The notes beneath the pieces were generated by a model. It searched no databases, had not been told where the DNA came from, and was given only the letters and a program-made list of their open reading frames with translations. This document shows, one piece after another, positions 1-6,305 of a stretch of 64,000 nt of DNA. The position numbers and the translations under genes are program-made. This stretch comes from Streptomyces sp. DH12 (GTDB lineage Bacteria > Actinomycetota > Actinomycetes > Streptomycetales > Streptomycetaceae), in contig NZ_JAHWGT010000001.1 in NCBI RefSeq assembly GCF_020873895.1, positions 124,001 to 188,000 of the forward strand, written 5' to 3'. Each line of letters starts with the position of its first letter. The first letter of the stretch is position 1.

Positions 1-333
1 CGCCTCGAAGGCCGCGGAGCGCAGCATGCGGTAGCGCAGCGGCGCCGGGTCGGCGGTCAGGGCGCCGCCGTCCCGGCCGTGGATCCGCAGCAGGGGCCAG
101 GAGGCCAGGACCGCCTCGTCGAACTCGCCCGGCCCCTCGTCCCAGTAGCACCAGGTGCGTTCGGTCGGGCGCAGCGGGCCGTCCGGCGCCTCGACCACCG
201 TCACGGGGCTGTGGCCGGTCTTCGTCAGCCAGTGCGCGAGGCTCAGCCCCGCCGCGCCGCCGCCCACGATGACCACGCCGTCCGGCCCGGTGTCCGGAGT
301 GCCGCGAGTGCCGCCGCGCGCGCCGCCGCTCAC
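1..333 (-). CDS. crtY: Lycopene cyclase, N-terminal part (cut by window edge)
   Basis: Only the first 111 codons are present; the rest lies beyond the left edge. The FAD/NAD dinucleotide-binding start VVIVGGGAAGLSLAHWL is followed about 35 residues later by RTWCYWDE, the motif typical of flavoprotein lycopene beta-cyclases, so the enzyme should cyclise the ends of lycopene in carotenoid (isorenieratene-type) synthesis. The GTG at 331-333 is the start that keeps a short Gly-rich lead before the Rossmann motif. Its neighbours litQ, litR and litS are the usual light-control partners of the streptomycete crt cluster, which supports the call. Confidence 0.85.
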   Translation of the reverse strand, partial: MSGGARGGTRGTPDTGPDGVVIVGGGAAGLSLAHWLTKTGHSPVTVVEAPDGPLRPTERTWCYWDEGPGEFDEAVLASWPLLRIHGRDGGALTADPAPLRYRMLRSAAFEA

Positions 334-678
334 CGCGCGCGCCGCCCGGCGAGGGCCGGGACGGCGCGGCACGGCACCCGCCGTCGTCCGCCGCCCGCGG
401 TGCGGGGGGCACGGACCGCAGGGCAGGCCCCCGCGGCACGGGCGGGGTCTCCGGCGGGTGTGCGGCGCGCCGTCAGCACGGCACCCGGCCCCGGCGCCCC
501 GCCGGCACGGCCCGCTGTGCCGGTGCCGGTGCCACTCCGGTCGCCCGTGCCGGCCCGCGCGTTCCGTCGACGTCCATGCCCGACTCCATGCCCCGCTCCC
601 TGCCCCGGATCCCGCTGACGTCCCCTCTTCGGCCGGCCACCCGCCGCCGGATGCGCCGGGGACGGGCTCTCGCCGCGG
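334..678. other. Gap between crtY and litQ, no gene seen
   Basis: A 345-bp stretch upstream of crtY and downstream of litQ. Short ORFs on both strands are Arg/Pro/Gly-rich and look like shadows of GC-biased DNA. It should carry the crtY promoter, but I could not pick a convincing -10/-35 pair or operator copy. Confidence 0.5.
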
Positions 679-1485
679 TCATCCGCCCGCCAGGTCCGCG
701 AGGACCTCCCGCGCGGCCCGGGCACCCGAGGCGAGCGCGCCCTGCGCCGATCCCGTCGCCCGGTGGTCCCCGGCCACGTACCGGCCCGGCGCGAAGCGCG
801 TCGTACGGCTCAGCGGCCAGGGCGGCGTCATCGCGGGCAGCGCGCCGTCGACCGTGTACGCGGCGACCTCCCGCCACGCGACGGTGTCCGTGGCGTACAG
901 CTCGGCGAGGCGGCGCCGCACCGCGGATTCCCCGCCGGGCGGCCCCCCGCCCGCCTCGGAGGTGGAGACCAGGGCCGTGCCGGGCGGAGCGTACGTGGGG
1001 CTGACCTCGGTGAGCACGCAGGTGTTGAGGACTGCCAGGGTCGCGTCCACCACGAGGGTCGGCTCGCGAAGAGGCGGGGCGTCGGCCGCGTGGTGGTAGG
1101 TGGTGACCGTGCGGCTGCCCGGGATCCGCAGGCCGGGCAGGAGGCGGGCCGCGGTGGCGGCGTCGGTGGCGACGACCACGCGGCCGGCCGGCCGTTCCGT
1201 GCCGTCGGCCAGGAGCACCCACTCGTCGGTGACGGCGGCGACGGGGGTCTCCAGGCGCAAGGCCCCCTCGGGCAGCCCGGCCGCGAGCATCGCCGGTACG
1301 GCCCCGATGCCGTCGGCGGACAGGCACAGGGTGCCGCGCGCCATGCTGCGACCCACCCCGTCCGACGCCTCCAGCAGCGTGACGCGCCGCCCCGACCGGC
1401 ACAGGTCCAGGGCGCAGGCGAGTCCCGCGAGTCCCGCGCCGACGACCACCGCGTCCGCCGCGCCCTCCCGCTGATCCCTCGTCAT
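679..1485 (-). CDS. litQ: LitQ-like FAD oxidoreductase with internal deletion
   Basis: A 268-residue flavin amine-oxidase/desaturase-type protein. The N-terminal FAD motif VVVGAGLAGLACALDL and the acidic strand end LLEASDGVG are intact, and the C-terminal FAD-contact region (RYVAGDHRATGSAQGALASG) is intact. In relatives the GVGGR motif is followed by roughly 130-150 residues before a WRSMxRGTLC segment; here GVG runs straight into RSMARGTLC. This is an in-frame internal loss that removes much of the substrate domain, so activity is doubtful. The ATG at 1483-1485 has a GGAGGAG ribosome site five bases upstream. It lies downstream of litR in the same direction. The LitQ name is inferred from context; the family function is not well established. 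Confidence 0.7.
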   Translation of the reverse strand: MTRDQREGAADAVVVGAGLAGLACALDLCRSGRRVTLLEASDGVGRSMARGTLCLSADGIGAVPAMLAAGLPEGALRLETPVAAVTDEWVLLADGTERPAGRVVVATDAATAARLLPGLRIPGSRTVTTYHHAADAPPLREPTLVVDATLAVLNTCVLTEVSPTYAPPGTALVSTSEAGGGPPGGESAVRRRLAELYATDTVAWREVAAYTVDGALPAMTPPWPLSRTTRFAPGRYVAGDHRATGSAQGALASGARAAREVLADLAGG

Positions 1486-1701
1486 CCGTCTCCTCCGTCC
1501 ACCGGTGGGCGTCGGCGCGGCCTTCCGCCCGACCGCGGCCTTCCGCCCGGCCGGCGGTGCCGTGCGGCCCCGCCCCGCGGGCGGCCGGCGCGGCGGCGCG
1601 GAGTGGCCCGGGGACCTCCCGCCGACCCGGACGGGTCCGGCAGGGCGGTCCAGCGGACCACGCCGCGGACGCCGACGCCAGGAGCCGCCACGGCGGTGAC
1701 C

Positions 1702-2706
1702 TCATCGGGTGACGCCCTGTCGGGGGTCGCCCGGCCGCGCCGCCCCCAGCGCGGCCAGGGCCTCCGCCAGCCCCGGCGGGCGCGGCAGCCCCGGCACCGC
1801 CTGCCCCCCGGCCCACCCCGGGCCGAGCGTCAGGACGGCGGGCTGCCTGCGGGCGCCCCGCACACCCCACTCCATCGCCGCGACGTGCTGCGCGAGGGGC
1901 CGGCTCGCGGTCGTACGGGACTGGGCCCACAGGCCGACAGCCGCCGGGCCGGTCCTGCGTACCGCCTCGACCAGCGCCTCCACGGGCAGGGCGGCCCCGA
2001 ACATCCGCACCGGAACGCCGCGTTCGGCGAGCGCGGCGGTCAGCACCTCCAGGGGCAGGGTGTGGTTCTCCCCGGGGACGCAGGCGAGCAGGACGGTGGA
2101 GCCGGGCCGGCCGCCGGCGGCCGGCGGGGCGGGGGCGCAACGGCGCAGGGCACCGGACACGTGCCAGGACAGGAAGTGCTCGACCTCCACGTACTTCTCG
2201 CCCGAGCCCTCCCACTTGCGGCCCACCGCCTGGAGCGTCGGCATGATCACCTCCGTCCACGCGGTCACCAGTCCGTGCTCGGCGATGGCCGCGGAGAGCA
2301 GTTCGTCCAGCGCCACGGCGTCGAGGCGCAGCGCCGCCCGGGCGAGCCCTCTGCACTCCTGTCGGGCCCCGCCGAGCTGGAGGCCCGTACGGACCCGGCC
2401 CCCCGCGCGGGCCGCGCGGCGCCCGGGCGGCGGCGCGGGCTCCGCCCCCATGCCCGTGCGCGCCAGGCGCGCCGCCTCGGCGGGCGGCAGACCGGTCGCC
2501 GTCAGGGCGCACATCCGCTCCAGCCGGGCCACGTCCGCGGGTGTCCAGCGGCGGTGCCTGCCGCCGGTGTGCGCGTCGGGGCCGAGCCCGTAACGGCGGT
2601 CCCAGGAGCGCACCGTGGTCGGTGCTACGCCCAGGCGCCGCGCCACCTCACCGGTGGTCAGCCCGCCGCCCCTCCCCTGGTCCAGGTGGTCGTCCTCGCT
2701 CACCAC
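1702..2706 (-). CDS. litR: LitR/CarH-type MerR regulator with B12-binding domain
   Basis: A 334-residue repressor. Residues about 16-75 form a MerR winged helix (TTGEVARRLGVAPTTVRSWD). Residues 150-185 hold the helical-bundle photosensory segment with the Trp...Glu-His signature (W165, E176-H177). Residues about 203-300 look like a cobalamin-binding Rossmann domain with the ligand His retained in GENHTLP (H215; the usual DxHxxG is altered). Family knowledge: LitR/CarH binds DNA with adenosylcobalamin in the dark and lets go on illumination. It is divergent from litS across a 159-bp gap carrying a large inverted repeat. Start is one of two adjacent GTG codons; no clear ribosome site precedes them, so a leaderless transcript is possible. 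Confidence 0.88.
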   Translation of the reverse strand: MVSEDDHLDQGRGGGLTTGEVARRLGVAPTTVRSWDRRYGLGPDAHTGGRHRRWTPADVARLERMCALTATGLPPAEAARLARTGMGAEPAPPPGRRAARAGGRVRTGLQLGGARQECRGLARAALRLDAVALDELLSAAIAEHGLVTAWTEVIMPTLQAVGRKWEGSGEKYVEVEHFLSWHVSGALRRCAPAPPAAGGRPGSTVLLACVPGENHTLPLEVLTAALAERGVPVRMFGAALPVEALVEAVRRTGPAAVGLWAQSRTTASRPLAQHVAAMEWGVRGARRQPAVLTLGPGWAGGQAVPGLPRPPGLAEALAALGAARPGDPRQGVTR

Positions 2707-2716
2707 GCCAGGATAC

Positions 2717-2757
2717 GACGCACAAGCGACGCACGTTGCATGCGTCGTTTGTGCGTC
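2717..2757. promoter_or_regulatory. Large inverted repeat in litR-litS promoter, probable LitR operator
   Basis: Two 17-bp arms, GACGCACAAGCGACGCA (2717-2733) and TGCGTCGTTTGTGCGTC (2741-2757), are complementary except for one position and are separated by 7 bp. Within the left arm GACGCAC recurs after 11 bp, the spacing expected for the tandem head-to-tail DNA-binding domains of CarH/LitR tetramers. It begins 10 bp upstream of the litR start codon, so it would block litR and probably litS transcription. Confidence 0.75.
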
Positions 2758-2865
2758 CAAGACTGGGGGAACGCGCAGGTTCCGGCGCGCGGGCCCGTCG
2801 GTGCTGCCCTTCCCGCACGCGGCTTCCCCGTCCCGCGCACGCCGTCCGGTTGGAGGAGAGAGACC

Positions 2866-3618
2866 ATGAGCACGATCACGCGCCCGGCGGACCGCCTGCT
2901 CCCCCCGGCCGAGAGGATCCCGGCCGGACAGGCCCCGGCCGAACGGACCGCGGTCGAACCGGCCCCGGCCGAGGAGATCCCGGCCGAACCGGCCCCGGCC
3001 GAGGAGACGTGGGACCGGGAGACGTGGGCCGAGGAGCGGTTGGCCCGGGGCCTTCTCGCGTCGGACGAGGCCGCCTTCGCCGCGATATACCGGCGGTGGA
3101 GCCCGCTCGTCCAGGCGATGGCCACCCGCTCGCTGGGTGACGCGCGCGAGGCCGAGGACGTCACCCAGCAGGTCTTCGTCGCGGCCTGGCACGGGCGGGC
3201 CGGGTTCCACCCCGAGCGCGGGGCGCTCGGCGCCTGGCTCGTCGGCATCACCCGCCGCAAGACCGTCGACGCCCTCGCCGCGCGGACCCGTCGCCTCCGG
3301 CTCGCCGAGGCCGCCGCCCGGCTCTGCGATGCCTCCGCCCCGCTGCGGGAGGAGGCCGCGGCCGACGGCGTACTGGACCGCGTCGTCCTCGCCGGTGAAC
3401 TGTCCCGGCTGCCGAAGCGGCAGCGGCAGGTCCTGCGTCTCGCCTTCTACGAGGACCTGACGCAGACGCAGATCGCCCGGCGCACCGGCATGCCGCTGGG
3501 CACGGTGAAGAGCCACGCCCGCAGGGGCCTGCACGTACTGCGCCGCCGGATCGGGCGGTCCGACGGACCCGCCGCCTCCTCGGCCGTCACCGCGACCGCC
3601 ACCGCCGACGCGTCGTAG
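2866..3618 (+). CDS. litS: Light-induced ECF sigma factor LitS
   Basis: A 250-residue ECF sigma factor expected to direct RNA polymerase to carotenoid (crt) promoters when LitR is released by light. Region 2 spans about 60-130 (AEDVTQQVFVAAW, ITRRKTVDALAAR) and region 4 about 175-225 (LPKRQRQVL, YEDLTQTQIARRTG, GTVKSHARRGL). The first 50 residues are an unusual Pro-Ala-Glu repeat (EPAPAEEIPAEPAPAEE). ATG at 2866 follows TGGAGGAGAG. No anti-sigma gene follows; instead the 3' end overlaps a convergent membrane-protein gene by 32 bp. Confidence 0.85.
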   Translation: MSTITRPADRLLPPAERIPAGQAPAERTAVEPAPAEEIPAEPAPAEETWDRETWAEERLARGLLASDEAAFAAIYRRWSPLVQAMATRSLGDAREAEDVTQQVFVAAWHGRAGFHPERGALGAWLVGITRRKTVDALAARTRRLRLAEAAARLCDASAPLREEAAADGVLDRVVLAGELSRLPKRQRQVLRLAFYEDLTQTQIARRTGMPLGTVKSHARRGLHVLRRRIGRSDGPAASSAVTATATADAS

Positions 3619-4516
3619 GCCGATCCACCGTCCGGCCGCGCGGGCGGCCCCGGCCCGCTCGTCCGACCGGCGGTCGCCGCCGTCCGGGCCGCCGTACCGC
3701 TCGCCGTACGGCGCCCCGCGCCCAGCGGCCCAGCAGCCAGCGCTCCTCGTACAGCAACCGCCCCACGAGCGCCCCGCCGAAGACGACGAAACCGACGCCC
3801 ACCAGCCACGACTGGATGACCAGCACCGTGCCCACCGGGCCGTACGCGACGGCGTTCGAGGCGATCAGCGGCGAGAACACCAGGTGCGAGAAGACCCACA
3901 GCCCGGCCAGCCCGACGACCGTGGCGATCGCCCCCGGCAGCAGCGCCCCCCACGGGACCCGCCCGCCCAGCAGCAGGCGCTGCGACCACCAGAAGAACAG
4001 CCACGCGCTGATCGTGGCGACTGCCACCCGCCAGGTCAGGTCCCCGGCGTCGGACGGGCGGGCCGCGATGTGCGACGAGAGCAGCAGGTACCCGATGAGG
4101 GCGGCCAGCCACACGAGGTGGCGCCACATCGTGTGCCAGCGGGCCGCCGGCAGTTCCCAGACCTTCTCGTACCCCGTCTGCACCACACCGCCGAACGTCA
4201 GGCCGAAGCCGGCGAGCGCCGCGAGGCCGAAGCCCGTCGTCGACTCCAACGCCGTGCGGGGCGGCGCGAAGAGCCGCTCGACCTCGTCCCGGGACGCCTC
4301 GGCCACCCCCAGCCCCTCCGCCAGCCACTCGGCGAAGCCCTGCCCGTTCGCCGGGTCCGCCGCGGCGACCACGATCAGCAGGGGGACGAGGGTGAGCAGA
4401 CCGAGCGCGGCGAAGCCCGTCGCCCGGTGCATCAACTCCAGGCTCTTGCCGCGCCGCCAGCCGCGACCGGCGGCCGAGCCGCGGAAGGAGCCGTGCATCC
4501 GGTGGAACCACCACAT
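3587..4516 (-). CDS. YihY/BrkB-family membrane protein
   Basis: A 309-residue protein with about six hydrophobic helices, starting MWWFHRMHGSFRGS. Motifs of the YihY/virulence factor BrkB family are visible: an early Phe-Ala-Ala-Leu helix (FAALGLLTLVPLLIVVAA), a YEKVWELP-like loop, and the late conserved stretch NAVAYGPVGTVLVIQSWL with its aromatic/Gly pattern. The family was once called ribonuclease BN but is now regarded as an inner-membrane protein of unknown function. The last ~40 residues are Arg-rich and cytoplasmic. ATG at 4514-4516 begins at the usual place for the family; longer ORF lead sequence is low complexity. Confidence 0.78.
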   Translation of the reverse strand: MWWFHRMHGSFRGSAAGRGWRRGKSLELMHRATGFAALGLLTLVPLLIVVAAADPANGQGFAEWLAEGLGVAEASRDEVERLFAPPRTALESTTGFGLAALAGFGLTFGGVVQTGYEKVWELPAARWHTMWRHLVWLAALIGYLLLSSHIAARPSDAGDLTWRVAVATISAWLFFWWSQRLLLGGRVPWGALLPGAIATVVGLAGLWVFSHLVFSPLIASNAVAYGPVGTVLVIQSWLVGVGFVVFGGALVGRLLYEERWLLGRWARGAVRRAVRRPGRRRPPVGRAGRGRPRGRTVDRPTTRRRWRSR

Positions 4517-4856
4517 GGGACATCGCTTACCCGCGCCCGCCCGGCGCGGGGCGCCGCACCGCCGACCGGCACCGGAACGAGCCACCCGCCCTACGCCACC
4601 CGCGCGCCCGAGCGACCCCGCCCCGGCTCCGGGCCCCGCCCCGGCTCCGGGCCGGGCGGGCGCCCTGCGGCCGGCGCCCGCCGAAAGCGCGTACGAGGCG
4701 GGCGGCGCCCCGGGTAGGGTCGGGGCCGCGGCGGGTCGTGGCACGGGGACGGCGCACCGCCGCAGCCTCGCGGAGGACGCCGCTCCACACCCGGCCGCCG
4801 GCCTCCTTCACCCGCCCCGCGGTGCGGCGGTACGCGTACATACGAGGGAGCACACG

Positions 4857-5402
4857 GTGCGTTTCGAACAGGTCTTCACCCACGCCTGGCAGGACGGGCC
4901 GACAGGGCGGGGACCTTCCGTCCTGTCCGTCGCCCGTGAGTCCCTGGCGCAGGGGTCCGCCGCCCACGAGTCGGATCCGGGGGCTCCGGAGCACCTGTGG
5001 CGCTGGGTCCTCCTGGCCGGGTCGCCCGACTTCAGCGAGACCCTCGCCTTCGACGGGCTCGAGCACGTCGCGGAGTTCGCGCGGGCGGTGCTCGACCTGC
5101 CGCCTGAGCCTGCCCCGTACGAACGGCGGTTGGTCTTCTCGGAGACCGTCCGGAGGACACTGCTGGGCGGTCCGGCGGAGGAGACCCGGTACGCCACCCT
5201 GTGGATCGGCCGGGACCCGGAGGAGGAGCTGCGCGGCTTCTTCGCCTACCAGTCGTACTACGCGCTGCCCGGCGGGCCCGGATCGACCGCGCTCGGACTC
5301 GAAGTGGTCTGCGACGACGTCGACGTGCCCCGGGTGCGGAGCGAGGCGAGGGCGCTGCTCGCCGAACTGGACGGCGCCGGCGGACCGTCCCGCCCCGCCT
5401 GA
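4857..5402 (+). CDS. Hypothetical protein (181 aa)
   Basis: I do not recognise this 181-residue soluble, acidic protein. It has no signal peptide or membrane segment. Visible features are a Trp-rich stretch LWRWVLLAGSPDFSETLAF near residue 45 and a C-terminal half that looks like a compact alpha/beta fold (RYATLWIGRDPEEELRGFF, ALGLEVVCDDVDVP). GTG at 4857 has the ribosome site GAGGGAG six bases upstream. It stands alone, divergent from yihY, and is followed by a strong hairpin. Confidence 0.7.
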   Translation: MRFEQVFTHAWQDGPTGRGPSVLSVARESLAQGSAAHESDPGAPEHLWRWVLLAGSPDFSETLAFDGLEHVAEFARAVLDLPPEPAPYERRLVFSETVRRTLLGGPAEETRYATLWIGRDPEEELRGFFAYQSYYALPGGPGSTALGLEVVCDDVDVPRVRSEARALLAELDGAGGPSRPA

Positions 5403-5898
5403 CCACGGCTCACGGGTACCCCTCCGGGGCGGGGCGGCCGTCCCGGGACTCCCGGCCGAGGCGGGCCCCGACCCGGTACGCGCCCCTCCGGCGGTGAGTT
5501 CCGGCCGGTATTCCACCGATGGAGAGAGAACAGGTGTATTACCGCGGAGCCCGGGCAGACGGGGTGCGAGGCCCCGCCACGGTTCCCCCGTCGTGGCGGG
5601 GCCTGACGCCTGCCCGGGCCGGGACGGACCCGCGGCCGGGGCGCCCACCGCGCGTCACCCGGGAGCCCCGTTCGGGCCGGTGACCGGGCGGTCGCGGGCC
5701 GCCTCCCGTGCCGCCACGCGCGGCAGTGGCCGAGGGAACGTCTGTGCGGCGCGTCGGGGGAGGGGCGTGCCCCTTTCGGCTGCCGTCCACGGCCGGTGCC
5801 GCCGGGCACCCCGCCGCACGTCGATCCGCAGGGAGCGGGGGACTACCCCGCACGCCCCCGGGGCAGGCTCCCCCGAGCCGACAACGGGGAGGCGCACG
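5403..5898. other. Gap of about 500 bp carrying one large hairpin
   Basis: No gene with good coding pattern. A 54-codon frame from the ATG at 5519 is Arg/Pro-rich and runs through the hairpin at 5549-5619, so it is not supported. The right part should hold the promoter of the small membrane protein at 5899. Confidence 0.5.
5549..5619. terminator. Nested perfect double hairpin
   Basis: The inner stem is 13 bp with no mismatch (AGGCCCCGCCACG at 5569-5581 with CGTGGCGGGGCCT at 5592-5604, 10-nt loop). It is nested inside an outer 10-bp stem (GCCCGGGCAG at 5549-5558 with CTGCCCGGGC at 5610-5619). It lies 150 bp after the gene ending at 5402. A terminator is the simplest reading; the nesting would also suit a stable RNA structure. 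No U-tract follows, which is normal in this group. Confidence 0.65.
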
Positions 5899-6222
5899 GT
5901 GGACGCAAGGGGCCTGCTCGACTCCGCCGCCGACGGATGGTGGTACCCGGTCGCGGTCATCGCGCTGGTGATCGCCGGCGCCGTAGGGAAAGCGGTGTTC
6001 CACTTCGATCCCGACCGGCCAGGGGAGACCGTTCTCCCGCCGTGGCTGCTCACCGGCGGCGCCGCACTGGCCGCCCTGCCCCACATCGTCAGAGTGCTCG
6101 CGGACGGCGAGGTGGGCGAGGGCACGTTCGGTCTGACCCTGGTCGTCGTACTGGCGGCGATGAGCCTCGCCGTCACGTTCAGGCAGCAGGCCGCGGCGTC
6201 CCGCCGCCCCCCGCGTCGCTGA
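5899..6222 (+). CDS. Small membrane protein (107 aa)
   Basis: Three hydrophobic helices can be seen: WWYPVAVIALVIAGAVGKAV near residue 15, LLTGGAALAALPHIVRVL near 50, and FGLTLVVVLAAMSLAVTF near 80. The C-terminus is short and basic (RQQAAASRRPPRR). GTG at 5899 follows GGGGAGG. No family is recognised. It converges on the large membrane protein gene at 6306-8798. Confidence 0.65.
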   Translation: MDARGLLDSAADGWWYPVAVIALVIAGAVGKAVFHFDPDRPGETVLPPWLLTGGAALAALPHIVRVLADGEVGEGTFGLTLVVVLAAMSLAVTFRQQAAASRRPPRR

Positions 6223-6305
6223 GGCGCCCCGCGCCAAGCCCCCGGCCAAGCCCCCGGCCAAGCCCCTGCGCCGAGCCCCCGGCCGGCTGCCGAAGAGGTC
6301 GGCGG

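Noticed and set aside
1482-1691. 69-codon frame between litR and litQ whose stop overlaps the litQ start
   Set aside because: The ATGA overlap is tempting, but the sequence is dominated by Arg/Gly/Pro and looks like GC-rich spacer DNA.
473-2512. 679-codon minus-strand frame overlapping litQ and litR
   Set aside because: Runs through both recognised genes in another frame and has no domain-like sequence.
5519-5683. 54-codon frame starting in a lower-GC pocket
   Set aside because: It passes through the nested hairpin and becomes Arg/Pro-rich; a terminator is the better explanation.
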